A stretch of DNA of 64,000 bases from Ligula intestinalis (taxonomy: Eukaryota; Platyhelminthes; Cestoda; Diphyllobothriidea; Diphyllobothriidae), in NCBI GenBank assembly GCA_036362985.1, contig JAYGXS010000009.1, positions 24,403,128 through 24,467,127 on the forward strand, read 5' to 3'. Below the pieces are notes generated by a model. That model saw only the letters and a list, made by a program, of their open reading frames with translations. It made no database searches and had not been told where the DNA came from. Positions 54,836-64,000 of the stretch are shown one piece after another; positions within the stretch are counted from its first letter, which is position 1, and each line of letters begins with the position of its first letter. A program made the translations under genes and the position numbers.

Positions 54836-55147
54836 GTCAAGAGTCTCCCTCATTTTATACTAACTGGTTTGATAATGTTTTTCGTGACTTAATTCACCTA
54901 ATTTTTAAACCTCGACAGACATGAAAAGCCCAAGGTTTCAGCACAGCCAGCACTGTAACCACCCCAGCTATAAGGCATAGGATTCAACAACTCTGATACA
55001 ATAAACTGACTGCGCAAGCAGGATCATGTAGGTAGTCAATTTAGAATCCATCTGATGAACAACATGCGCACTTCACTAATCGATAGTTTTAGCAGATTAA
55101 AAAACTCATTTTAAATAGTTGTGAAAATCTTAGCTGACGCGGTGGGA
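54836..55147. other. Unassigned sequence
   Basis: Nothing recognised. Confidence 0.3.
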
Positions 55148-55230
55148 GCCTCCTAGCTTAGTTGGTTAGAGCCTTGGCTATATTGATGCGCATTGCTTGA
55201 ACATTTTTGTGTACTATAATTCCCACATAA
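55148..55230 (+). repeat. tRNA-like SINE head
   Basis: CCTAGCTTAGTTGGTTAGAGCC is a good box A/D-arm. Box B is degraded (CATTGCTTGAACATT). Confidence 0.35.
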
Positions 55231-55384
55231 ATCGAGATACACATGCAGAATTTTTTCCTGGATATAGGACATTTGTAGTTGACACCCTAAAAATGTAACA
55301 TGGCCAACGTATCTCCCAGATTTGGAAACATTTTGTGTTATCTCGCTTGGCTAAATCTCAAGAGAGGCCGCTGTATTAAGATTG

Positions 55385-55840
55385 GTTTTTTCCAAGTTTG
55401 CGAAGCTATCCTCCCTCGAAATCACGTGGAAAGCTCGCTGGTACACTCTCGGCAAACCTTTTGCTGATTATGGAAATTTTGGTGGCCTGGGTAGGATTAA
55501 AACCCACACAACCTTGGGAGAGAGCATTTTTTCTGTACCATGAATGAAGTTTAGTTAGATTTGCAAAGCTGTCCTTTTAAATGCATTATTTCTCAAACCT
55601 TCTATTTGGCCTCCCTCAAAATCCCGTGGAAGGCTGTCTAAAGGACTCTTGACAAGCCCTGTGATGATTGTGAAAAAATCGCTAGCCTGGGTGGGATTTC
55701 AACTCACGCAAACCAGGGGAAAACCACATCGCCACATATGGGAATACCTTTCCAAAAGAGAGCATGGGACTGACCAAAATCTCCATGAACTGCCAATGGT
55801 TGACGGTCTGGATTTTTCGCAAATTCAAAAGCAATAAATT
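55385..55840 (-). repeat. tRNA-related dispersed repeat, two tandem copies
   Basis: About 55385-55530 and 55610-55830 share CCTCCCTCGAAATCACGTGG/CCTCCCTCAAAATCCCGTGG, GCCTGGGTAGGATT/GCCTGGGTGGGATT and CCCACACAACC/CTCACGCAAACC. The second copy matches 52915-53110 along its whole length. A tRNA-like box B is visible on the minus strand. Confidence 0.5.
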
Positions 55841-56429
55841 CATTGATTTTGACAAAGATGCTTTCGGTCACCATGGCATTCGCCGACAACGGCACATACA
55901 TGTTCCCGTTCACCTCCATAAATATAACCAGATTTGCAAATGCTAACGCACTTTTTACACCACAACCGCTACCTCCACCGTGTGGCTTACAATATATTTC
56001 TATTCCCTCCAACGGCCCGGGTCTTACTAACGACAAATGACAAATGACGCTAAACATTAGACTTGTGTACAGCCAACACTGTATCCAATGGGGTAAAGAA
56101 TGCACTGCTTTTTACGTTCAACTATGTTCAAAACACTAACCAAGAAAGTAAGTCCGGGAGTTTTCCCATGGATAATAAAACTTTCTGTGACTGCCACCAT
56201 AATGTTAAATAATAGTAAGATTCCGTGTGCCATCGTTTTGTGGTCTAGTACAGTCATTCACTGATTTCAAATAGTGTATCCGTGTTTCACACACGACGGT
56301 TCGATCATCGGACCCGACGATGTCAGCTGCGTGCTTCAACAGACAGACAGAGAGACAGAAAGACGCGACGACTCGTAAAAAAGTATTTTTATGTGAAAAA
56401 AACTCATGTGCACTCTTAGTCTCCCACCC

Positions 56430-57380
56430 GTTCACCGACAAAGTCAAGAACCCTAGGGATGGTATCAGCGTAGTTGGCTGTTAAAACGAAGGCCAAACGT
56501 AGGTGTAGCATCTTGCGACTACCATTTGCATCAGTTGCCCGCCTCTTTCATGCTTCCTTGAGATTTTTGTATGCGGCATCTAACTCAATATGCCAATTGA
56601 TGCACGAGTCATCATTGTGCATTGCCTCAAGAAACTGTCAGCTTTTTTGGGGAAAACTCATATGATCAGCGCTTCTGTCCAACGTAAAGGTTTGCCTCAT
56701 AGCAAGGCTGTGGATGACCAGTTGGGACAAATGACCGCGCCTCTTCACTGCCAGTTTGTGTTTTTTGATGCGTGAAAAGGTGAACTCTCCGATGTTGCGG
56801 CAATATACCATATCACAAGCTTTGCATAAGACCACTTAGATGGTTTTATTGTTGAGATGTTCAACGCTATTCGTAGACTGTACAAGGTGGATACGTGATG
56901 TAGTCATCTGTTTGTGCGCCACTTTTATTTTGCATTTCCGCAAGTGTTATTCAACGCGTTGAGGCACATTCGTGAGGGAATTGGGCATGTCTTAAAATTG
57001 AGCGCCCAAGTGGAAGTCTCTAGTTCCTTCTATTTCAATTCTTACTGTTTTATACATACGCGTACACCGTTTCCAAGGTAACCCTTGTGGAAATGTAAAT
57101 AGAACAGGTAATATAGTTAGATTTGGAAAAGTTCTTTGCCATGTCAGTGCGTTTTTACTCGATTTAGGAAACTGTTGACGGAACTCATCTTTATTAGATA
57201 TTTGGTGGTTTTTCCGAAATTGGAGAACTTTTTCCATACATTCATTTTTGCGGTAAACAGGCATGTCCAATGATCATTCACTATTTCACTGTTCATGAAC
57301 ATCTAGAAATGGGAGCTTATTTTCAACTGATTGCCTGAGTGGGACTCAACTTGTAGCATGATTAGGTTGAGGATATTAAG
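56430..57380 (-). pseudogene. Penelope-like RT thumb plus GIY-YIG nuclease (family H)
   Basis: On the minus strand from about 57330: ENKLPFLDV, then MPVYRKNECMEKVLQFRKNH and QISNKDEFRQQFPKSSK (57270-56992), a poorly conserved linker with LRKCKIKVAHKQMTTSRIH, then CDMVYCRNIGEFTFSRIKKH (decayed nuclease core), LAVKRRGHLSQLVIHSLAM, and in the same register after a stop QFLEAMHNDDSCINWHIELD followed by AAYKNL. The order LPFLDV, VYRK, VAHK, nuclease core, LEAxHxxxxSIN, ELDAAYK is that of a Penelope protein. It is among the most diverged PLE copies here, with scattered stops. RT palm absent. Confidence 0.75.
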
Positions 57381-57613
57381 TAGTATTTCTAGTTAATGTT
57401 TTTTTAAAGCCGACAAATGCGTCCTCTATGGATCGTTATTACAACTTATAGTTAGGTAATTTAAAAGCTATCAATAGCAACTTCTACATTTTCACATTGG
57501 TATGGAAGTCAGATATTGAGCTCCTATTAATTGTTGATGTTTTCGGTTTTTGAATGGAAAATTAGTTTCTTACGAAAATTCTATGAGTTCAAGCAAAGCA
57601 GCGGCGGAAATCT

Positions 57614-57935
57614 TCACTTCGTTTCGTACTTATATTGTTGTAAAAAAGGAAATGGCGTCGATGGGGACCATTGTCTCATCAGTTTCTCCAGTAACTCTAG
57701 AAAATTTTGAATTGAAGTTTCACAATCCCTCGTAAGTGGATGGAGGAAACGGTCGCAGGGAAAGTAAAGGTTTTTTTTTAGTTTGTGCAATTCATACATC
57801 TTGATAAAGATTGCTTCGGAGTGTCCCAGGGATTTTCCAGTATCTCCTGACAGTCGTTTTGCCCCTTTAAGACGCTTTGGCCCTTTGTCAACAGAGGAAA
57901 TCTGTCCCTTGGTAGGATCTGTGGAAAGAGGTTTA
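57614..57935 (-). other. Unassigned open frame on minus strand
   Basis: A frame of about 105 codons without stops contains KPLSTDPTKGQISSVDKGPK and FIKMYELHKLKKNLYFPCDR. I do not recognise it. It lies upstream of a PLE relic and could be a decayed part of it, or chance. Confidence 0.2.
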
Positions 57936-58399
57936 TGGCTTTAGCTATCTCCTAACACCAACAGTATTTTCTGCTTGTAGTCTGATTCTTTCTACGTCAC
58001 AGTTAATCTTCCTTTGTTTGCCGACCGAAGTGATACTATTTTCATCAGTTCTTGACGTCTCAAGCACTTTCTTGTCTTCAAATGATAGTAATAAAAACTA
58101 GCAGCAATCTTTTAAGACGTGCATAGTGCTGTTTCGGATTGTAAACCTTAATGATCTGTGAGATTTCCTGCTGACAGGATAGATTTCAAGCCCGTAGAAG
58201 AGTCCACGTAGGTTTAAGCAGAAGTGTATTATTTCATCCCTATGGAAAGCGCGTTCTCCCTCGTTGCGGCTAGGACACCAGCAGACAAATTTACACGTTT
58301 GTTAAAGATTTTTGATTTCTTAAAGTTGTATAAGCAATCCGCTTTTTGTTTTAAAGCATTCTTTTATTTTCTGTTCGAGATCTCAATCACTTCAATTAG
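57936..58399. other. Unassigned sequence
   Basis: Nothing recognised. Confidence 0.3.
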
Positions 58400-59355
58400 C
58401 GTCTTAAATAATTGGAGGGAAAGTCTTTTGCAGCAAAATGGCATATGTTCTCCCTTAGAAAGTGTCATCGACAGAAGACATACCCTTGCATGCAAAAAAA
58501 GCTGGCATCGTCTGATTGTTCCCCTTATAACGGTGGGGAGTTTCTTGAAGCCATGTATATGGGCTGCATTGCCAGCACCGGATTTTTGCCTCTGGCCTGT
58601 CACCCAGGCCCCCGTTAGGGGGTTTTAGTATCCGTTCAGTGGCCTCGGAAACGTTACTTATTTAGGACAGGCTACGGATTCTAGCGGGTTTTAGTTTATG
58701 TTCCCCATATGTCCTGATGTGCATTCGGTGCAGGCATTTGTTTATCAAGCTCCGGGGGTTTCCATTGGAGAGGAACAGTTGCCATAGGGATTTTCGTTCC
58801 TGCAGTTTCTCGGCCTGTGTGCTGCAGTCGGCTTTGATGCGTAGGAACAGTGTCTGGAGGCAACTGCGAAAACGGGTGGTTACTGTTATAGCGAAGGCTT
58901 TTCTCCGTATCGGTCGCTTCCTCGATACCCGGACATCCATGAAGAAATTTTCCCGTCCTCTTTTTTCTCCATCTTAAATTTAATTTAGGGGAAAAGAGAG
59001 TTCAGTTTACTTCTTTAGCCCTCTACCACGTTAGGGCGCAGGATAACATAAGTGTCGTCCACGTAACGCATCCAACTTTAAGCTGGTCTGACTGAAAAAC
59101 TTGGGTTTCTAGTTCTTGCGAGACCGCTTCCGCGAGATGGCCTAAGATTTAGGAGCCCATCGGGTTTATTTGGATTTGTTCGTAGACCCGGCCGTTAACT
59201 GTGAAGAATTTGGTTAAGCAGTACTCCAGTATCTCCATCGCATGTTCCCTTTGTAGTGGTTTTCTTCTTCCTCGTATCTTTTCTCCAGTAGGTCGTTGAT
59301 AGCTGTCATGGCCGGAATGCGATAATATAATGTGATGTAATGTAATGTATCGCAT
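58400..59355 (-). pseudogene. Penelope-like RT with palm and thumb (family G), frameshifted
   Basis: The most complete RT core among the PLEs here. On the minus strand: AINDLLEKRYEEEEN, then PLQREHAMEILEYCLTKFF, TVNGRVYEQIQINPMGS and a stop where the P of PMGSP-I is expected, LGHLAEAVSQELETQVF, then in another frame WMRYVDDTYVILR (catalytic YVDD, about 59060), FFMDVRVSRKRPIRRKAF (58940-58662), LFLSNGNPRSLINKCLHR and SNVSEATERIL. The part of the thumb with VYRK and SNHP is deleted. A nuclease domain cannot be followed below about 58500. Confidence 0.8.
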
Positions 59356-59359
59356 TCCG
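59313..59359. repeat. Perfect 12-bp inverted repeat with AT-rich loop
   Basis: CGGAATGCGATA and TATCGCATTCCG flank a 23-base loop made of TAATG-type repeats. It sits at the junction between PLE-G and PLE-A2. Confidence 0.8.
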
Positions 59360-59439
59360 TGTGCTGACCAAGTGCTCGACCGAGTGTTCGACCAGGTGGA
59401 ACTTCACTGATTCCACAGCTCCCCGAGCACGTGGCTAAA

Positions 59440-60620
59440 AGTCGAGATGTTCACACCCTTCCTCCTTTCAGTTGCAACACCTACCTCAACAGTATTTGTG
59501 TTAACCCATCCCCTGCCCCCTCACCTCCACTACTGTTGTATGTGACACCTGCCTCCGAAACCTCTAGTGTGACAATCCCAACCTTCAATCTTATTCCCTC
59601 GTACGAAGAACTATGGTCAGCAGCTCAAAAATTCACGAATAAAACTTCACGTTCCGACAAGCCTTTTTTCTACATTTATCATATCGGAATGTTTATTACC
59701 TCAGTTATTCAAAAATTGCCTTAGGCATCGGGGTCAAGCACAAACTTTCCTCTCAACGGAGATAAAGTGCCACGGAACTTTTAGTCTCTACCCTACATGA
59801 ATGGAATATCTGAAACCCTCTCTCGGCAACTAAGTCGTTTCAGCATCCCTGTCACCCACAAGCCCGCATTCTCACTAGGTGCAACCCTATGCCAAGTAAA
59901 GCACGACTAGGTAACGTTATTTACCGCCTTCCGTGCGCCGGTCGCCATTGTGTTTATATTGGCCAAACAGACCGACGTCTCGAGATTCGCATCAAGGAAC
60001 ATAAGTTAGCCGTTCGCCGACAGAACCCATTATCACTCGTATTTGCGCACTCTCTTAAGTGTAATCACCGATTCAATTGGGATGGCAACGAGGTGATTAC
60101 CATGGCTAACACAAAGCAAGCGAGATAATTCATCGAAGCTTAGCACTAGAACCCGGTCAGCATTAACAGATACGTATAGTTTCTTTCATAATATGCCGGG
60201 TTTCACGCATGGTCCACTTACCTGCGCCCAGCCTGAAAAAGCAACAGTCTGTCCATGCTCGGTCAAGTAGAATTTCACTGACTCTGAACCCCGCTCCCCT
60301 GAATACGAAACCCAAAATCAAAAAGTTAACAACTCCCTCCCCTCACCAGCACAACCTATCTCCGCGGGAGTCACGTTACCATAGCTCTCACGCCCAATCC
60401 CACCCCGTTCATTGTAAGCTCTGCCCCCAGAACCTCTAGTGCGACGTTCCCAGCACTCACTTTTCATTTAGTCTGACAACGAACAAGTGACACCTGTTCG
60501 AAAATTCACGAGTACAAATTGATTTTCCGAAGATTTTTTTCTTTTCGTCATATCATCTCGGAATGGAACTTACTTCACTTATCCAATATATATGCATACA
60601 TTGGATAGGAAATGGAAACC
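59440..60620 (+). mobile_element. Penelope-like element, family A copy 2, with direct termini
   Basis: Plus-strand copy. The upstream terminus (about 59470-59730: CCTGCCTCCGAAACCTCTAG, then AAAATTCACGAATAAAAC and ATCATATCGGAATG) and the downstream terminus (about 60345-60620: CTGCCCCCAGAACCTCTAG, AAAATTCACGAGTACAAA, TCATATCATCTCGGAATG) have the same orientation. In copy 1 (14830-16310) they are inverted. The downstream hammerhead core reads CTGACAA, so it is mutated. Confidence 0.75.
59700..60180 (+). pseudogene. Penelope-like RT linker plus GIY-YIG nuclease (family A)
   Basis: The frames give SLPYMNGISETLSRQLSRFS and VTHKPAFSLGA, then a frameshift into 59889-60128: GNVIYRLPCAGRHCVYIGQT (nuclease core), RRLEIRIKEHKLAVRRQN and FAHSLKCNHRFNWDGNEVI. 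A TAA follows ANTKQAR, where copy 1 has REFLEAWHSN; the codons after the stop still resemble that tail. It matches family A copy 1 at about 75% of residues by eye. Confidence 0.8.
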
Positions 60621-61299
60621 AAAACACTATAATTTATTGACTATACATTTACCTTTCTCCATTAATCTGATAGTGTTTCGATTTTTTTACACTTCTCTTG
60701 CCACCTCCGGCTAATTACATACTGCAGTTCACTCTCATTAGCCGCGTCCATGCGGACTCTCTGCTACAAACACGAAAGCCTTTGTTGATGGAGCTTTTGC
60801 TTTATCCCGAGTCAGAAGGCGTTAGCTTGGTTGCTAAATTTAGCTTAGCCTGTCCTGCTCCTATTGTTCAGCAGACTATTAGGTGTTTCGCTCTTTTTCG
60901 GGAAACGTACTTTTTGACCTGACAAAAGAGACATAGATGTAAATGTTTGCAAATCACGGTTTTTGACAAATAGACAGGGAGTTTTTAGACGACTTTACTC
61001 GGAGTAGTAGAGTAGATTTTCTATCTCATGAAATTTCAACCAGAATGCTGAAATATTTTTTTCGATTCGAACAAAATACTTAAGTTAGATTGTAATGCTG
61101 AGGATTCCACAGCCTAATCTGACGAAATTTTAGTCATCGCGGAATATCAGCTTATCAGCGGGCTTCTAACTGTCGCCTGCCATGGAATATTCTGTAAAAA
61201 ATAGGACGTCTCGAGCAGTAGGCATGCTTTTCACTGATTTCTACCACTCTTATAGATGCAAATATTCAGATTAGTCAAAAAGATGCGAGCCCAGGTAAT
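60621..61299. other. Unassigned sequence
   Basis: Nothing recognised. Confidence 0.35.
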
Positions 61300-61650
61300 T
61301 AATATAGTAGATGAGAAAGTTTTCTCACATCGAATGTCTTTGTGGCCAAGCCAATTATGTTGTTGAAACCGGAAAACTGATATTCAGGAGACTACACGAG
61401 CACGAACTCACCTTTAGATGGAAGGACAAGCTTTATTTCGTAGCCGCTTACGTATTCCTGCCAGAAAACGGCTTCAATTTCGAAAACGTACAAATACTGG
61501 GTCTGTAGGATGACCGAGTCTGAGGACTTCAGCAGGAGGCATGGCACTCGCTCGCAGATTTTAATGATAAGCATATCGATCTTTCTGATGCCGGTCTCGC
61601 ATTACGCAAACAAAGCGATGGCAGAGTTCACGGTCACTTTCAGCAGAGCT
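61300..61650 (+). pseudogene. GIY-YIG nuclease fragment of a Penelope-like element (family I)
   Basis: The frame at 61311-61508 reads IECLCGQANYVVETGKLIFR (nuclease core, YVVETG), RLHEHELTFRWKDKLYFVAA and ENGFNFENVQILGL, then a stop. A second frame gives EAWHSLADFNDKHIDLSDAG followed by LALRKQ. The order is that of the PLE nuclease C-terminus. No RT and no clear terminus are visible. Confidence 0.65.
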
Positions 61651-62200
61651 GAGGTAAAAATGCAGTGAGTTGTGCACTTTTTAATTCCTTGAAAAGAGGC
61701 TCGCGGGAGAGTTCGGAACGTTGAGCAAATTAACAACTGGTCCATAATTCACATGTATATGTTATTGAAAGCAGGCTCGCCCACAATACGCTCGTCGTTG
61801 AACGGCTGCTGGCGGGGCTTGAGAGCGAGCCTAAAGCACAACTGGACGAGTAATTTCCGTTTAGCAGATCAGTGAGGAACCCCCTGTTGTGTAAATCTTG
61901 ACGTTTCTGTGTGCGTTACCTCCAGCTTATTTCCTTTTTACTTTCGGTAATTGAAGCAGTTGCCGGACACACTGTCAACGCAGTGTGTGTTGCGTGTGAA
62001 GTGGCCGGTGGGTGCACTGGGAGTCAGGGGGCGCCAGCTCCCTCTTATCCCCTAGTTATGTGGATCCTGGTGTGTGTGCGTGCGTGTGTGTCACGGGGGC
62101 TAGGTCGTGCTGTGGCGCGTGAAGACGGGTTTGCCAGGTCCGACAGCAGATAAAGAACCAGCTCGTACTACAGTCGGATTCAGAGCTTTTACCTCAACTA
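61651..62200. other. Unassigned; GT/GC-rich patch at 61960-62160
   Basis: GC-rich stretch with GTGTGTGTGCGTGCGTGTGTGT, lying immediately upstream of a family R copy. Nothing coding. Confidence 0.3.
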
Positions 62201-62345
62201 GAAACAGCCTTACGCCCTTGAAACTATCACGGAGCGCTAAATGGCCTAGCTTGGAAGGCTACCAAACTGATAGGACAACTGGAACTGCGCGGGCAGCTCA
62301 CTGTGGGGTTTTGTGGCGTGGCTGACTAGCAAACGGAGAAGCAGG
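62200..62345 (+). repeat. Family R copy
   Basis: One frame reads SLTPLKLSRSAKWPSLEGYQ, matching the LKLSRCAK...GGCQ peptide of other copies, and GCAGGCTGCAATGG follows at the expected distance. Confidence 0.5.
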
Positions 62346-62629
62346 CTGCAATGGCATCTCCTTTTTCTTCTTAGTGTAACCATTTTAGAAATTTCACACG
62401 TTTGGGAGCCGAGCCAGTTGTGGTGGCATACAATAGAAGGCCTTGAGCCGGTGCACTGATGGAAACTTAGTTGGGATCTCAGTAATTTTTTAAATGAGCA
62501 TATGTCTCCGCCAGAGAATAGCGCATCATAAATGAACCAAGAAATTTCCTTTTATTTCTTACTTTGATATAATTAATTGGGGATGACAAATTTGGACATT
62601 TTTTAAATTTTTAATACTTACTAACTTAT

Positions 62630-62760
62630 TGGGTTTTTGAGATTCGTGAAAATAAATTGGTGGTTAGAATGTCGTCGACTTCAAATTACTTGGGGTCCAA
62701 CTTATCGGTCTGGAGTAAGATTAATAAAGTTCATGACGCGAAGCAGCGCGAACACCTTAA
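62630..62760 (+). repeat. Repeat W, copy 2
   Basis: See the copy at 24665-24790; shared blocks are GAGGTCCAACTTA/GGGGTCCAACTTA and GCGAAGCAGCGCGAACAC/ACGAAGCGCCGCGCACAC. Confidence 0.4.
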
Positions 62761-63250
62761 ATTAACATACGTGACAACTTTACGTTATTTTATTTGTTTT
62801 TTAATTACTTTACTTAATTTTTTACTTATTTTTACTAATTTGTTTATTTTTAGTTCATTATCATGTAGACTCATTTTATTTTGGTAAAAGACTGCTTTTA
62901 ATTATATGAGTTTTCCTTCTTTTACTTTGCGTTTTTAGTTATTTGATTTTAGTTTTGTTGAGTTAGTTTTTAATTTAGTTATATCCCAATACTTGCGTAA
63001 GTACACAATTTAGATACGGTGCGCTTTTATTTAAATTCTTATTCTTGTTTTTCTTATTTTATAAACTTTGGTTTTTTGTACATATTTCCTTTCCTTGATA
63101 TTGTGTAGACTGTGCAACCTTCATTAACCCTTCCCTGTATTACAGAAGGATGGTGCTTATGCGTGCTTAGCTGGGACCGCATCTAAGTTTGTAACAGTAG
63201 ACGTCATTGATAACGTTCATCCAATTGTCACTTACAGCGTTTTCTCCCGA
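62761..63250. other. T-rich unassigned sequence
   Basis: Very T-rich on the plus strand to about 63060. No gene or repeat named. Confidence 0.4.
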
Positions 63251-63254
63251 GCCT

Positions 63255-63370
63255 GGGTCACTGCAACGCCTGGGTTTGACTGGCTGGCTGATGAGAGCTC
63301 ATAAACCAGAAATGGCCACTCTCGTCTCTCTCTTGTCTTTATCGGTAATGTACTTCTGCCTACAGCCTTG
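63255..63370 (+). repeat. Family S copy with hammerhead core
   Basis: GACTGGCTGG, CTGATGA (63288-63294), GAGCTCATAAACCA, GAAA (63309-63312), TGGCCA, then CTCTCGTC and the tail CTTGTCTTTATCGGTAATGT. CUGAUGA and GAAA are intact. Stem II is weak and stem III has lost one position of the ATGGCCAT palindrome. Confidence 0.5.
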
Positions 63371-63444
63371 TAACTGTCTTATGACACTAATCGCGAGAGC
63401 GGACAATCTTCCTGTAGCCTATTCTACATTCACGTTACTCACAG

Positions 63445-63700
63445 CAGAATGCCGACTACTAACGAACTTCTTTCTGAGCGCTAACAAAAACTATATACTG
63501 TAAAATATTGCTTATTAAGTAGTAAGCATTTTTGTCATTGCTTTTGGTTGCCTTTATAAATTTAAATATAATTTGTGGGGAGCGTGTAGGAAAAAAGCTT
63601 CCTTCTACTCGTTTGGTAGCAAATTAGGCCTTCTTTAAATTTTATAATTAAAGGATGTGTATTATTCGGTTTTTAAAGCTTTCCAAATTGCCCAATTATT
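63445..63700 (+). mobile_element. Long-TIR family V, copy 5 (left-arm part)
   Basis: GAACTTCTTTCTGAGCGCTA, GTAAGCATTTTTGTCATTGC, TTGCCTTTATAAATTTAAAT and CTCGTTTGGTAGCAAATTAG match the left arm and start of the middle of copies 1-3. The outer end and the right arm are missing. Confidence 0.55.
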
Positions 63701-64000
63701 TTGAAACCCAGTGCCAGCTATATTACGGTTACGAATTGCGCGCTGCGTCTATCCTCTTTAAGAAAAAGAAAGATTTTGCCTACAGCTTGAAAAGGAGATC
63801 ACATAATTGACATAAAATGGTTCAGTAGCTGTAGATCATACTATATACATTATGGGCAGCATAAATAGCTGGTCGGATACAATATGCTATTTATGAACAC
63901 CAAACGGTCGTAAAGAATCACATTATTAGAAATTTTTTTGAAACCTGGGGATACCTCTTCGGTTACTGTAAGAATTCAAGAATGTGCTATTTGCTATCAA
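63701..64000. other. Unassigned sequence to window end
   Basis: Nothing recognised. Confidence 0.35.

Overview
The window reads as eukaryotic, repeat-dominated, mostly non-coding DNA. Apart from transposon remnants there are no long open reading frames and no operon structure. Pol III-type tRNA-like sequences occur, and there is one 10-base run of Ns (4685-4694). The transposon mix is many Penelope-like elements (PLEs) with GIY-YIG nucleases, CR1/Jockey-type non-LTR retrotransposons, Tc1/mariner elements, a Helitron and hammerhead-ribozyme repeats. That fits a parasitic flatworm, and a diphyllobothriidean-type tapeworm is my best guess. The assignment is an inference from memory of such genomes. 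I found no host gene I can defend.

Layout. 0-8 kb: PLE copy with inverted terminal repeats (313-1320), a facing pair of bare PLE termini (4900-5130), a small TIR element (6391-6576) and a PLE nuclease fragment (7467-7925). 8-12 kb: a 976-bp element with ~330-bp inverted arms (8089-9064), then small repeats. 13-17.6 kb: a candidate LTR, a PLE bounded by ~210-bp inverted repeats (14830-16310) and a decayed non-LTR RT (16430-17440). 21.6-24 kb: the best-preserved coding remnant, a 5'-truncated non-LTR RT followed by a second 3' end. 25-29.5 kb: tandem and dispersed repeats. 32-33.2 kb: an inverted pair of hammerhead-bearing repeats and a 364-bp foldback element. 34-38.8 kb: more PLEs. 40.3-45.4 kb: a mariner fragment, copies of the long-TIR family, and PLEs meeting in opposite orientations. 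45.9-52.1 kb: PLEs, an internally deleted Helitron (48237-~50600) and a Tc1 relic. 52.8-56 kb: tRNA-like SINE relics. 56.4-61.7 kb: four further PLEs.

The most interesting signal is RNA, not protein. Two small repeat families and the termini of at least three PLE families carry recognisable hammerhead-ribozyme cores: CUGANGA, a stem II hairpin, GAAA and a stem III plus cleavage base. The minus-strand copy at 32034-32094 has all three helices paired by eye. A second family (around 10.3, 54.7 and 63.3 kb) appears to join a tRNA-like head to a hammerhead whose stem III is an 8-base palindrome, with wobble and compensatory changes in stem I between copies. PLE termini often occur as facing inverted pairs with little or no protein-coding DNA between them.

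All coordinates of repeat edges are by-eye estimates, good to perhaps 10-50 bp. Helices were judged by eye without a folding program.
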